Origin: Gemmatimonadaceae bacterium
GTDB lineage: Bacteria; Gemmatimonadota; Gemmatimonadetes; Gemmatimonadales; Gemmatimonadaceae
Length of the DNA stretch: 64,000 bases
Direction: 5' to 3'
Assembly (NCBI GenBank): GCA_025358925.1
Contig: JANYHT010000048.1
Span: forward strand, 1 to 64,000
Numbering within the stretch: the stretch's first letter is position 1; the number at the start of each line of letters is the position of its first letter. This document shows, piece after piece, positions 55,314 to 64,000 of the stretch. The notes beneath the pieces were generated by a model. The model was not told where the DNA came from. It did not search any database and saw nothing but the letters and a program-made list of their open reading frames with translations. Made by a program: the position numbers and the translations under genes.

Positions 55314-57626
55314 ATGACCGCACCCGCAATATCCGCAGGCGTTGCCGATCTCGATTATCGGCCGTCGTACCTTGCCGCTGCGATCGCCGGACTCGCCGTT
55401 TTCGTGCTGTATGTGCTGACGCTTGCACCCACGACGTCGATGTGGGACACCAGCGAATACATCACCGCCGCGTTTGTGCTTGGCATTCCGCATCCGCCGG
55501 GCAATCCGTTGTTCGTGCTGATTGGACGCGTGTTCGCCATTCTGCCAATCGCGCCAACGGTGGCGATGCGCATCAATGTGTTGGCCGCGGTGTCGAGCGC
55601 GGTATCGGCCGGCTTCTGGTTTTTAGTGACTGAACGCGTGCTTGTGGGTTGGATGCCACGTCGTTGGCAGCGCATTACTGGTGGTGCGCTCGCGGCACTG
55701 ATTGGTGCAACCGCATTTAGCGTGTGGAATCAGTCGGTGGTCAACGAGAAAGTGTACACGGTTTCGTTGCTCGGACTTGCAGTGATTTGTTGGCTCACGG
55801 TCCGGTGGTGCGACGAGCCCGATACGAAGTCGGCGGATCGATTGCTGGTGCTTGTCGCGTATCTGCTGGGATTGGGTTACGCGAATCACATGGCCGGTAT
55901 GTTGGCGGCACCTGCGGTTGGACTCGCGGTGCTGTTACGCGCACCAAAAACCGTGTTGCGTTGGAAGCTGTTAGTGGCGTGCGCTGCGGCCTTGGTGTTT
56001 GGTATGACGCCGTTTGCCACGCAGCCCATTCGCGCCGCGCATTTCCCGGCGATTAACGAAGGTGAGCCCACCGGTTGCGCCATGAAGCTTGAATTTGGCT
56101 GCACGTTTAGTGCGCTGACATACGATCGCTTCAAGTACAATTTTGATCGTGGCCAATACGGAAAGCCGGAACTTGGTGAACGTCAGGCGCCGCTGTCCGC
56201 GCAGTTTGGCATGTGGTGGTTGTACTTCAAATGGCAGTGGCTGCGCGACGCATACAACGAAAATCCCGGTGTGCAGAACGGGTTGGCCGTCTTCTTCTTT
56301 ATCCTGTCCGTATTGGGCGGTTGGATGCACTTCAAGAAAGACCGACGAAGTTTTCTCTTTTTCGGTCCGCTGATCTTCACAATGACGTTCGTGTTGATCT
56401 TCTATCTCAACTTCAAGTACGGACACTCGCAGTCGCCCGAGCTTGGAGAGTCGGTGAACCGCGAAGTACGCGACCGAGACTATTTCTATCTGTGGAGTTT
56501 TTCGGCACTCAGTGTGTGGGCCGCGCTTGGCCTGATGTACATCTGGGAAACCATTGCCAGTTTGTTTGGCACCGACGACGTGAAGCTGGGTCGCGTAGTC
56601 ATTGCTGAGCCGCGTGAGCGCAGCTACTTCATGGCTGCGCCAATTTTGCTCGTGGCTTTTGTGCCGCTCTTTGGTAATTGGCAGCAAGCGTCACGCGCCA
56701 ATCAAACCGATACCACCGATTTCGCGCGGGATCTCCTCAACTCCGTTGAGCCCTACGGTATTTTGGTGACCGTTGGCGACAACGACACGTTTCCGTTGTG
56801 GTATGCGCAGGAAGTGGAAGGTATTCGCAAAGATGTGATCGTTGCGAATACGTCGTTGCTCAACACCGATTGGTATACGCGACAGCTTATTCGTCGCCCC
56901 GTGTACGAGTACGACGCGGCGAAGGGTCCGGCTATCTATCGCAATCAACAGTGGACCAAGCCAACAGGTCCGCCAGTCAAGATGACGTTCGAAGAAGCCG
57001 ATGCCATTCCACTCGGCATCCAGATTCCGAAAAACATGGCTTTTCAGAGCGGCGGAATTATTGCGACGCCGCGTTCGGAGCAGTTGATGCGCGCCGATCA
57101 GTTAGTGTTTTTTATGATTCGCGACGCGTTTCCAGCGCGGCCGATTTACTTCAGTCGCACGGCCGGTGGCTATCCGTATGAGTTGGGTCTCGAGCGATAC
57201 ATCCTCACGCAGGGTATGGCGAAAAAGTTGCTCGATCACCAAATCGTTGCGGGCAAAGACACCGTGCTCATTCCCGGCGAAGGGTTGGTGGATGTGAAGC
57301 GCAGCGAAGCGTTGTGGAATACTGTTTTCACCGCGAACAAGTCGCTCGCCAAACGCAACGGCTGGGTGGACGATGCATCTGTTGGCATTCCGGATTTGTA
57401 TGTCATCAGCGGCATTACATTGGCTGAAGCGTTGGCGCAGAGCGGTCGGATGAAAGAATCAGAGGCCGTATTTGCAGAGTCGCGCGCAGTGGCGAAAGCG
57501 ATGCGTCGTGAGAAGGTGTTTGGCTTTGATCGACCGCAAACACCGGCTGGATTGTTGGGTGATAGCAGTGCGAGAGAGTTGCCGGTCACGGCACCGGTTA
57601 AAACGCCGCCGGCGAAGAAAAAGTAG
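55314..57626 (+). CDS. DUF2723 / GT117 membrane glycosyltransferase-like protein
   Basis: This 770-aa polytopic protein has its first membrane segment at AAAIAGLAVFVLYVLTLAP. TSMWDTSEYITAAFVLGIPH follows, the acidic loop typical of DUF2723 (GT117) O-mannosyltransferase-like proteins. Further hydrophobic segments include LLVACAALVFGMTPFA, AVFFFILSVLGGWMHF, FLFFGPLIFTMTFVLIFYLN and AAPILLVAFVPLF. A soluble C-terminal region (LVTVGDNDTFPLWYAQEVEG, IPDLYVISGITLAEALAQSG) follows. The family is abundant in Bacteroidota and Gemmatimonadota. In Bacteroidota it has been linked to protein O-glycosylation, but the activity here is inferred. The ATG at 55314 was chosen. tRNA-Ser follows 10 nt later. Confidence 0.87.
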   Translation: MTAPAISAGVADLDYRPSYLAAAIAGLAVFVLYVLTLAPTTSMWDTSEYITAAFVLGIPHPPGNPLFVLIGRVFAILPIAPTVAMRINVLAAVSSAVSAGFWFLVTERVLVGWMPRRWQRITGGALAALIGATAFSVWNQSVVNEKVYTVSLLGLAVICWLTVRWCDEPDTKSADRLLVLVAYLLGLGYANHMAGMLAAPAVGLAVLLRAPKTVLRWKLLVACAAALVFGMTPFATQPIRAAHFPAINEGEPTGCAMKLEFGCTFSALTYDRFKYNFDRGQYGKPELGERQAPLSAQFGMWWLYFKWQWLRDAYNENPGVQNGLAVFFFILSVLGGWMHFKKDRRSFLFFGPLIFTMTFVLIFYLNFKYGHSQSPELGESVNREVRDRDYFYLWSFSALSVWAALGLMYIWETIASLFGTDDVKLGRVVIAEPRERSYFMAAPILLVAFVPLFGNWQQASRANQTDTTDFARDLLNSVEPYGILVTVGDNDTFPLWYAQEVEGIRKDVIVANTSLLNTDWYTRQLIRRPVYEYDAAKGPAIYRNQQWTKPTGPPVKMTFEEADAIPLGIQIPKNMAFQSGGIIATPRSEQLMRADQLVFFMIRDAFPARPIYFSRTAGGYPYELGLERYILTQGMAKKLLDHQIVAGKDTVLIPGEGLVDVKRSEALWNTVFTANKSLAKRNGWVDDASVGIPDLYVISGITLAEALAQSGRMKESEAVFAESRAVAKAMRREKVFGFDRPQTPAGLLGDSSARELPVTAPVKTPPAKKK

Positions 57627-57636
57627 TAAGTAGTGG

Positions 57637-57723
57637 GGCGTGGTGGCCGAGTGGTTTAAGGCAGCGGTCTTGAAAACCGCCGAACCTGAAAGGGTTCCGT
57701 GAGTTCGAATCTCACCTACGCCG
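57637..57723 (+). tRNA. tRNA-Ser (TGA)
   Basis: This is an 87-nt type II tRNA. Acceptor GGCGTGG pairs with CTACGCC (one G-U), the anticodon stem is GCGGT/ACCGC with loop CTTGAAA (anticodon TGA), the long variable arm is GAACC..GGGTTC, and the T-arm is GTGAG-TTCGAAT-CTCAC. The discriminator is G and CCA is not encoded. It starts 10 nt after the GT117 stop. A T-run (57728-57734) after the gene may end transcription. Confidence 0.96.
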
Positions 57724-57754
57724 TAAATGTTTTTTGTAGCGCATGCAGGACGAA

Positions 57755-58945
57755 CTACACTTTCTTCCCCGCCGCCACTGCCTCACCCGTCAGCGCACGA
57801 AACCGAAACGGCCACTGCACCGCTTGCCTGACCTTCCTTCCCTCCTTTCGTGCGGGATTAAACCGCGCGTCCTGCACCGCCTTCTCAACCGCCGCACTAA
57901 ACGCCGGATGCGAGCTGGAAATAATGCTGAAATGCTCCATCAATACACGCCCCATCGTGTCTACCACAAACTCGGCCAGCACGTCACCACCCGCGCGCAA
58001 TCGCAATAGCGAATCCGGGTACGCGGGCTGCACAAATCCCACACTATCATGTCGGGCCTGAATATCCACTTGTTCGGCTGAGAAGACAGCCAGCTCTTCT
58101 ACCATCACCGCGAGATCTGACGCCGCCGAATTATTCTTGCGACGACGCGGCGTACCTTCGCCCTGTCGCGACCACACGAGAATGGCGCCGCACTGCTGCT
58201 TCAAGCTGAGCGACATAGTGAATTGCGCAGGAATACTCGCGAATCCCGAATACACTTCGATGGCTTCGACGGAGCCGGTGGAGAGCGCGTCAATATCAAA
58301 TTCACTTGATCCAAGTGGCAGGCCGTCCAGCCATACGAGCGGCGGACATTTCGCACCGCGAAATCGTATCGCATTGCGCGTATTGCCCACGGCCGCGACA
58401 CGCGCACCAGGAACGCGTCGAATGAGATCCGTCATCACCTGCGGCCGAACGGCATCGATGTCCGCGCGAGAGAAGTAATGCCCGCCACCAGACTTGTTGC
58501 GGCGATCGGACATGCCGCGCGTGGGGTCCCGCATGACGTTCATATTGGTCACCACCACCGTTGGCAAAATGACCTGCACACGAGCCAACGTCAGCACCAC
58601 ACGCGTCACGGTGCCCAATTGCACATCCACTGACATCGTCATGGGCCGAAAGCCCAATCGGCGAACGGAAACGAATTCAAGGCCTTCGGTCATTCCCACC
58701 AATCGAAAACCACCGTCGTCTGACGTCACTGCGCGTAATCGCGTGCCATCAATCATCACGTCAGCGCCGGCGATAGCCATGCCCGCAGAGTCCCGGACGC
58801 TGCCGCTCACCACGGTGTTGATGCGCAGATTGGCACTCGTCTGCGCAAATGCACTTTGCGACGCGCACACAACAAGCACGCCAACTGCGCGCAGGCGAAA
58901 GCGCTTCAACCGGCAACGTTGCAACACCACAGAAAGAGTTTGCAT
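57755..58945 (-). CDS. Plug-like domain fused to a TonB C-terminal domain
   Basis: The 396-aa protein has a signal sequence or membrane anchor (about 12-34, LKRFRLRAVGVLVVCASQSA). A carboxypeptidase-regulatory-like domain follows (about 40-125, SGSVRDSAGMAIAGADVMID, DDGGFRLVGM). Next is a TonB-receptor-plug-like domain (about 155-260, ADIDAVRPQVMTDLIRRVPG, FRGAKCPPLVWLDGLPLG, VEAIEVYSGFASIPAQF, QQCGAILVW). The C-terminus (about 300-385, VQPAYPDSLLRLRAGGDVLA, FVVDTMGRVLMEHFSIISSS, AVQDARFNPARKEGRKV, WPFRFR) is a TonB_C domain. Cys200 and Cys252 may pair. The start at 58945 gives the signal sequence. The biological role is unknown. Confidence 0.8.
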   Translation of the reverse strand: MQTLSVVLQRCRLKRFRLRAVGVLVVCASQSAFAQTSANLRINTVVSGSVRDSAGMAIAGADVMIDGTRLRAVTSDDGGFRLVGMTEGLEFVSVRRLGFRPMTMSVDVQLGTVTRVVLTLARVQVILPTVVVTNMNVMRDPTRGMSDRRNKSGGGHYFSRADIDAVRPQVMTDLIRRVPGARVAAVGNTRNAIRFRGAKCPPLVWLDGLPLGSSEFDIDALSTGSVEAIEVYSGFASIPAQFTMSLSLKQQCGAILVWSRQGEGTPRRRKNNSAASDLAVMVEELAVFSAEQVDIQARHDSVGFVQPAYPDSLLRLRAGGDVLAEFVVDTMGRVLMEHFSIISSSHPAFSAAVEKAVQDARFNPARKEGRKVRQAVQWPFRFRALTGEAVAAGKKV

Positions 58946-59103
58946 AACGCACTCAGCGAGAGCCCGCGCGGCTGCTGCCGCACGGAAAGGACCGCGCTCG
59001 ACTACCCGGAAAATGTGTAACCACGTCACGCTGGGCGCGAGACTCATTGGCCACAACGTTGGTACGCAACTACAGTAGACTCCGCCATTCCGACAATTAT
59101 TCC

Positions 59104-59145
59104 GCATAAAGAAAACGGAAAAGCGGGAACCCGAAGGCTCCCGCT
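59104..59145 (-). terminator. Rho-independent terminator of the Big_2 gene
   Basis: On the minus strand AGCGGGAGCC, loop TTCG and GGTTCCCGCT form a 10-bp stem (one G-U), followed by TTTTCCGTTTTCTTT. It lies 32 nt past the stop of the gene at 59177-60355. The remaining gap up to the plug/TonB-C gene start (58946-59103) shows no gene. Confidence 0.93.
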
Positions 59146-59176
59146 CTGCCGCAACGAGCCCGAACGCATCCTCCAA

Positions 59177-60355
59177 CTACGGCGTGGTCACCGTTGCCGT
59201 CAACGTCACGTTCGCGTACGTCGTGAAGCCAAGAATCGAGATGCGCCAGAGACCCGGCACGACGTTGGCGGTAATGTTGCACGTCTCGTTTGGCCCGTCC
59301 ACTTCAGACACGCACGTCGCCGCGGCAGCACCTGGCGCGAACACGTTCAGGTCGGGATCCTGACCTGCTGCGCCGCGCAACGTCACATTCAGTGCGCGCG
59401 CGTCAGACGGCACGAGAATAAAGAAGTTGTACGTGGAGTTGACCGGGCCGGCCACCACGATGCTGGTCCCGCTCACCAATTGATTGATCGTCGCTGTTGC
59501 CGTCTTGCCTTCACTCGTCGCCGTAATCGTCACCGAACCCGGGGTAAGCACGGTGACGAGCCCTGTCGCCGATACAGTCGCCACGGTCGCGGCCGAGGTG
59601 GTAAATGCAACGGTGCGACCCGTGATGAGCGTACCGTCGGCTGCGCGCAAGGTGGCCGTCAACTGCACGGTCGAACCTGTCGCTGCGGTTGACGCAATCG
59701 GTGTTAACGCCACTGTTGCAACGGGTGCAAGCGGTGCGACCGTCACGTTCACCGTGGCCGTCTTACCTTCGGTTACCAGTGAGACCGTGGCAGTGCCCGC
59801 CGCTACGCCGGTCAGCAAGCCGGTGTTGGACACCGTCACCACTGATGGTGCCGACGATGTAAAAGTGAATGGACGACCGAGAATGAGACCACCGGTCGCG
59901 TCGGTCGTTGAATACACCAATTGCACGCTCTGGCCCGGCGGCAACACGCCACTGAGCGGTACAATGCTGACAGTCGAGATTGGCGAACTGCCAACAATCG
60001 CGGCGAAACCACTGACATTGTCCACGCTCGCAAAGATCGACGTTGACCCAGCTTTGAGCACGGTGACCAAGCCGGTCGCCGAGACGGTGGCAATGGTGGG
60101 TTCGGCCGAGGACCACACAAAGTTTTTGCCCGACACCGCGCCGCCCGCGACATCGAATGCCGATGCAGCAAGCTGCTGGGTGGCGCCAATGCGCAAGTCG
60201 GTGACACGCGGCGTGACCGCAATGCTTGAGACAGAACTTGCCGGTTCAGTGGTCTTGTCGCTGCATGCGCTCAGCGCAAAGAGTGCGCTCGCCAACCCAA
60301 GCAGTGGCGCACCAGACAACCGACGGCGTGACGGAAACGAAAGGAAAGTGGACAT
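59177..60355 (-). CDS. Big_2 Ig-like repeat lipoprotein with PPC-like C-terminus
   Basis: The 392-aa lipoprotein (signal PLLGLASALFALSACSDKTT) has three bacterial Ig-like (Big_2) repeats. Each follows the pattern VxLxxGxxxxLxAxxxDxxG...TVSxTGLVTxxxxGxxxIxA: SSIAVTPRVTDLRIGATQQL, VSIVPLSGVLPPGQSVQLV and VALTPIASTAATGSTVQLTA. The C-terminal about 95 residues (YNFFILVPSDARALNVTLRG, DPDLNVFAPG, CNITANVVPGLWRISILGF) resemble a pre-peptidase C-terminal (PPC) domain. A surface-exposed adhesive or scaffolding role is likely but not proven. It is divergent from the BNR-repeat gene; the 171-bp gap between them shows only presumed promoters. Confidence 0.85.
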   Translation of the reverse strand: MSTFLSFPSRRRLSGAPLLGLASALFALSACSDKTTEPASSVSSIAVTPRVTDLRIGATQQLAASAFDVAGGAVSGKNFVWSSAEPTIATVSATGLVTVLKAGSTSIFASVDNVSGFAAIVGSSPISTVSIVPLSGVLPPGQSVQLVYSTTDATGGLILGRPFTFTSSAPSVVTVSNTGLLTGVAAGTATVSLVTEGKTATVNVTVAPLAPVATVALTPIASTAATGSTVQLTATLRAADGTLITGRTVAFTTSAATVATVSATGLVTVLTPGSVTITATSEGKTATATINQLVSGTSIVVAGPVNSTYNFFILVPSDARALNVTLRGAAGQDPDLNVFAPGAAAATCVSEVDGPNETCNITANVVPGLWRISILGFTTYANVTLTATVTTP

Positions 60356-60526
60356 TCTGTCCCGAGGTGGAGTGTTGCGATAATGAATTCGTGATTCTTA
60401 CAACTCACAATAGAAGCAACGTGCCCGCGTCGCGCCAGAGAGCGGCCGATGGAACCGTGCATGGCCGGGCGCTCGGCGTCGCGATACGTTCCGAAAACGC
60501 TTTCCCATCTCCCAACATCGCTCGCC

Positions 60527-61603
60527 ATGCCCGCAGCACCACGCAGCCGTCGCTCGCACGTCAGACACGCCGCTGTTGCGCTCGCCATCTTCGGCCCACT
60601 CCACGTCGGCGCGCAAGCGTTTGCGCCAGCGCTGCGTGTGACGGAACAGGAGAGTGGGACCAAACAGCTCATCCAAGCCGTGCACGCCGTGAATGATCGC
60701 GTGGTGTGGGCATCGGGACACGGCGGCGTCGTGCTGCGTACGCTCGACGGCGGCGATCACTGGAGCACCGTCGCAACACCCAGCGGCGATACGCTTGAGT
60801 ATCGCGACGTACACGCCGCGAGCGCAGACACCGCGTGGATTTTGTCCGCCGGTGCTGGCACCAAGTCGCGGATCTATCACACGACCAACGGTGGCGTGAC
60901 GTGGACACTCCAATTTACGAATCGCGATACGTTGGCGTTCTATGATTGTCTCACGTTTCTCGACGCCAAGCGCGGCATCGCCTTTAGTGATGCCTCAGCC
61001 GGACGCACCCTCATCTTGCGTACCGACAATGCGGGCACGTCGTGGTCGTTGTTGGCACCAAGCGCCGTACCAGTGCCGCTCGTCGGCGAAGGGGCGTTTG
61101 CATCAAGCGGATTGTGTGTCGCGCACAGTAGCGCAACGCATGTTTTTATTGCGACTGGCTCACCAAGGGCACGCTTGTTTCGCAGCACCGATGCAGGACT
61201 GACATGGCGCGCATCGGAGACACCGTTCGTCCGCGGAAAGGTTGCGGGACTCACGGGGCTCGCGTTTCGTGACGGCATGCACGGTATAGCGACGGCGGCG
61301 GACATCAGTGGTTTGCGCATTGACACATCAAGCGCAGTTGTCGGCGTCACAGATGACGGCGGCGCCACGTGGACCTTGCGCCCGCGACCGCCACTTCCAG
61401 GCGCGCTGTCCGGTGTCGCATGGGTGCCGGGTGAAGGCACGCAAACCGCCGTCGTTGTTGGATTCGGTGGCGCGTTCGTTACCAGTGATGGTGCGAAAAC
61501 ATGGCGCACGATCAGCGATCAAATTTTTACCGGCGTTGACGCGGCTGGACATCGCGCGTGGATGGCCGGCGGTGGTGGTCGCATCACGCGACTTGATTGG
61601 TAA
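60527..61603 (+). CDS. BNR/YCF48-type beta-propeller secreted protein
   Basis: The 358-aa protein has a signal sequence (HAAVALAIFGPLHVGAQAFA) and repeated BNR (Asp-box) motifs. Blades are SGHGGVVLRTLDGGDHWSTV, SRIYHTTNGGVTWTLQFTNR, GRTLILRTDNAGTSWSLLAP, RLFRSTDAGLTWRASETPF, GVTDDGGATWTLRPRP and FVTSDGAKTWRTISDQ. This is the seven-bladed Asp-box propeller style found in YCF48-like and sialidase-like proteins. No sialidase active-site residues are obvious. A ligand- or surface-binding role is plausible. The ATG at 60527 was chosen to start the signal peptide. Confidence 0.85.
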   Translation: MPAAPRSRRSHVRHAAVALAIFGPLHVGAQAFAPALRVTEQESGTKQLIQAVHAVNDRVVWASGHGGVVLRTLDGGDHWSTVATPSGDTLEYRDVHAASADTAWILSAGAGTKSRIYHTTNGGVTWTLQFTNRDTLAFYDCLTFLDAKRGIAFSDASAGRTLILRTDNAGTSWSLLAPSAVPVPLVGEGAFASSGLCVAHSSATHVFIATGSPRARLFRSTDAGLTWRASETPFVRGKVAGLTGLAFRDGMHGIATAADISGLRIDTSSAVVGVTDDGGATWTLRPRPPLPGALSGVAWVPGEGTQTAVVVGFGGAFVTSDGAKTWRTISDQIFTGVDAAGHRAWMAGGGGRITRLDW

Positions 61604-61636
61604 TCCCGTTTCGTTCACCATTTTTAGAAAAACGCT

Positions 61637-63364
61637 ATGCGTCTATCTCGCGCCCATCTTCCGTCACTCGCCTTCTTTGCTGCGACAATACTCGTCGCTG
61701 CGTGCGCTGGCGATAAGCCGGCCCTCCAAGACGTCACATCGACAAATCCCGATAGCTCCATGCTCGCTCCTGCACTCGCCGCCATCACAACCGACGGCCT
61801 GCTCGCACACACGAAAGCATTGAGCGACGACTCGCTCGAGGGCCGAGGTCCAGCAACGCCGGGCGAAGATAAAACCATTCGCTATCTCGCTGATCAATTC
61901 AAGCAGTTGGGGCTGACATCGGGCAATCCCGACGGCTCGTATTTACAGGATGTCGCGCTGCGCGGATTTACTTCGCATCCCGAAGCCTCGGTCATGATTG
62001 GTAGTCGCGTGATCCCAATGTCGTTTCCGTCCGACTACATGGCCATCTCGCGTCGTGATGTCCCGGTGGTTGACGTAAACGCCGAGCTGGTGTTTGTCGG
62101 CTATGGCGTTGTCGCTCCGGAATACGGATGGGACGATTACAAAGGCGTGGACGTGAAAGGCAAGATCATCGTCATGCTGATCAACGATCCGGCCGTTCCC
62201 GACGCAAAAGATTCGACCAAACTCGATGCCGCGATGTTCAAGGGCAATGCGATGACATACTACGGACGCTGGACGTACAAATACGAAATTGCGTCAGCGA
62301 AGGGGGCGGCTGGCGCGATCATCATTCACGAGACAGGCCCGGCGGGCTATCCGTACCAAGCGATCAGCGGCGTTGCGCGAGAAAACTTCGATGTCGTGTC
62401 ACTCGACGGCAACAAGACACGCACGCAGTTCGAAGCGTGGATCACGCAGCTGAAAGCAGAAGAACTTCTCACGGCTGCGGGAAAGAATTTCGCCACACTC
62501 AAAGCGGCCGCACGGCGCAAAGATTTCACGCCCGTGCCACTCGGCGCCATTGGCAAGTTTCATCTGCGCATTGATTCGCGTGTGGTGAAGTCACACAATG
62601 TGGTGGCCACCATTGAAGGCTCGGACCCGGCGCGCAAAAACGAATATGTACTCTACACCGCGCATTGGGATCACTTTGGACGCGACACTGCGTTGAAAGG
62701 CGATCAAATTTTTAACGGCGCATTGGACAATGCCTCGGGGTGCGCATCGATTCTGGAAATTGCGAAAGCATTTACCAAACTGCCGACGCGCTCGGCACGC
62801 TCCATCATGTTTATTGCGCTCACCGGCGAAGAAAAGGGTCTCGTCGGCGCGAAATATTTTGCCGAGCATCCGCTCGTGCCGTTGAATAAGGTGTTGGCGG
62901 ACATCAACATTGACGAATTCAATCAATGGGGACGCACGAAAGATTTAGTCGTCGTGGGCTTTGGTAATTCAACGCTCGACGGCATTCTGGCCGACGTGAT
63001 TAAGCCGAGCGGTCGTGTGCTGGCGGCTGATCCCGAACCAGAGAAAGGGTTTTTCTTTCGCTCTGATCATTTTGAATTTGCGAAGAAAGGCGTGCCGTCG
63101 CTGTTCGTCAACGCGGGCACGCAATTCATTGGCAAGGATTCAACGTACGGCAAAACGAAGCGCGACGAATATACGTCGAAGGACTACCACCAACCGAGCG
63201 ACGAAGTAAAACCCGATTGGGATTTGACCGGCGCGGTGGACGATATGCGGGCGCTCTTTCAGGTGGGATGGCGTGTGGCTGGTGCGGAGGCGTGGCCGCG
63301 CTGGAGTGACGGCACGGAGTTCAAGGCTCGACGCGATTCGTCGCTGATGGTGATCAAGAAGTAA
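61637..63364 (+). CDS. M28-family metallopeptidase lipoprotein with PA domain
   Basis: The 575-aa lipoprotein (signal LAFFAATILVAACAGD) has an N-terminal helical region (LLAHTKALSDDSLEGRGPAT). A protease-associated (PA) insert follows (about 130-265, AELVFVGYGVVAPEYGWDDY, AKGAAGAIIIHETGPAGYPY). The M28 catalytic core has VLYTAHWDHFG (His343), FNGALDNASGCASILEIAKA (Asp364), FIALTGEEKGLVGAKYFAEH (Glu398/399), ADINIDEF and a final KDYHQPSDEV (zinc His). It should be an extracytoplasmic aminopeptidase. It starts 33 nt after the BNR-protein stop. Confidence 0.92.
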   Translation: MRLSRAHLPSLAFFAATILVAACAGDKPALQDVTSTNPDSSMLAPALAAITTDGLLAHTKALSDDSLEGRGPATPGEDKTIRYLADQFKQLGLTSGNPDGSYLQDVALRGFTSHPEASVMIGSRVIPMSFPSDYMAISRRDVPVVDVNAELVFVGYGVVAPEYGWDDYKGVDVKGKIIVMLINDPAVPDAKDSTKLDAAMFKGNAMTYYGRWTYKYEIASAKGAAGAIIIHETGPAGYPYQAISGVARENFDVVSLDGNKTRTQFEAWITQLKAEELLTAAGKNFATLKAAARRKDFTPVPLGAIGKFHLRIDSRVVKSHNVVATIEGSDPARKNEYVLYTAHWDHFGRDTALKGDQIFNGALDNASGCASILEIAKAFTKLPTRSARSIMFIALTGEEKGLVGAKYFAEHPLVPLNKVLADINIDEFNQWGRTKDLVVVGFGNSTLDGILADVIKPSGRVLAADPEPEKGFFFRSDHFEFAKKGVPSLFVNAGTQFIGKDSTYGKTKRDEYTSKDYHQPSDEVKPDWDLTGAVDDMRALFQVGWRVAGAEAWPRWSDGTEFKARRDSSLMVIKK

Positions 63365-63378
63365 CACGTCAAGCCCGT

Positions 63379-63402
63379 TGACCGCGGCCAGCCACGCGGT
63401 CA
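63379..63402. terminator. Possible hairpin after the M28 gene
   Basis: TGACCGCG and CGCGGTCA are perfect complements around an 8-nt loop, starting 15 nt past the M28 stop. No T-run follows, so it is a weak terminator candidate or a processing hairpin before tRNA-Ser. Confidence 0.4.
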
Positions 63403-63444
63403 GATTCACAATCTGGCCGACCCACGGTGTGTGGCAGAGCTAGA

Positions 63445-64000
<556 letters not shown>

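Overview
The window looks like chromosomal DNA from a Gram-negative heterotroph, most likely a member of the Gemmatimonadota. This is inferred from style, not from a marker gene. There are many signal-peptide or lipoprotein enzymes, carboxypeptidase-regulatory/plug-domain proteins, Ig-like (Big) and BNR lipoproteins, secreted M28 peptidases, a TonB-dependent receptor with an HmuY partner, and a DUF2723/GT117 membrane protein. Base composition is moderately GC-rich, roughly 55-62% in the few rows I counted. Gene packing is tight and stop/start overlaps (ATGA, GTGA, TAATG, TGATG) are common. No phage, insertion sequence, integrase or CRISPR array was seen.

Left part (1-14.6 kb): the N-terminus of an aspartate kinase runs off the left edge. 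It is divergent from an alpha-glucan operon (glgP, glgA, GH57/DUF3536). Next come a decayed plug-domain gene and a coupled HmuY-like lipoprotein/TonB-receptor pair (haem or other iron-ligand uptake). A four-gene, translationally coupled operon follows: RimK-like ATP-grasp, circularly permuted ATP-grasp, PuuD-like class I amidotransferase/peptidase and GCS2/YbdK carboxylate-amine ligase. This is the best candidate for an uncharacterised system and probably makes and trims a small amide- or gamma-glutamyl-linked compound. Directly upstream of it, a gene-free, AT-richer stretch carries one perfect and six one-mismatch DnaA boxes within 230 bp, which could be a replication origin or a DnaA-binding locus.

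Middle (15-47.7 kb): four unrecognised genes are followed by an RND efflux pump with its adaptor and the ruins of a DUF3179 gene. Then come malQ, a small secreted CHRD/SOD-like protein coupled to an M28 peptidase, an arylamine N-acetyltransferase homologue and a HAD phosphatase. A strong bidirectional terminator separates these from two CAT-anticodon tRNAs (initiator and elongator). A long minus-strand series follows. It includes Minf_1886-nnr-propeller lipoprotein-thiL-plsC-eno-ftsB, then a short-chain acyl-CoA operon (thiolase, CPBP protease, 3-hydroxyacyl-CoA dehydrogenase, acyl-CoA dehydrogenase) running into leucine dehydrogenase, rpiB and glyA. A secreted creatininase-family protein and a thrS/PAS-GGDEF pair complete it.

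Right part (47.8-64 kb): a plus-strand operon runs BON-domain protein, valS, Ig-like lipoprotein, gmhB, purN, purH, GT117 protein, tRNA-Ser(UGA). It is followed by a plug-domain/TonB-C fusion protein, a Big_2 lipoprotein, a BNR-repeat protein, a second M28 peptidase, tRNA-Ser(GCU) and the start of gltX, which runs off the right edge.
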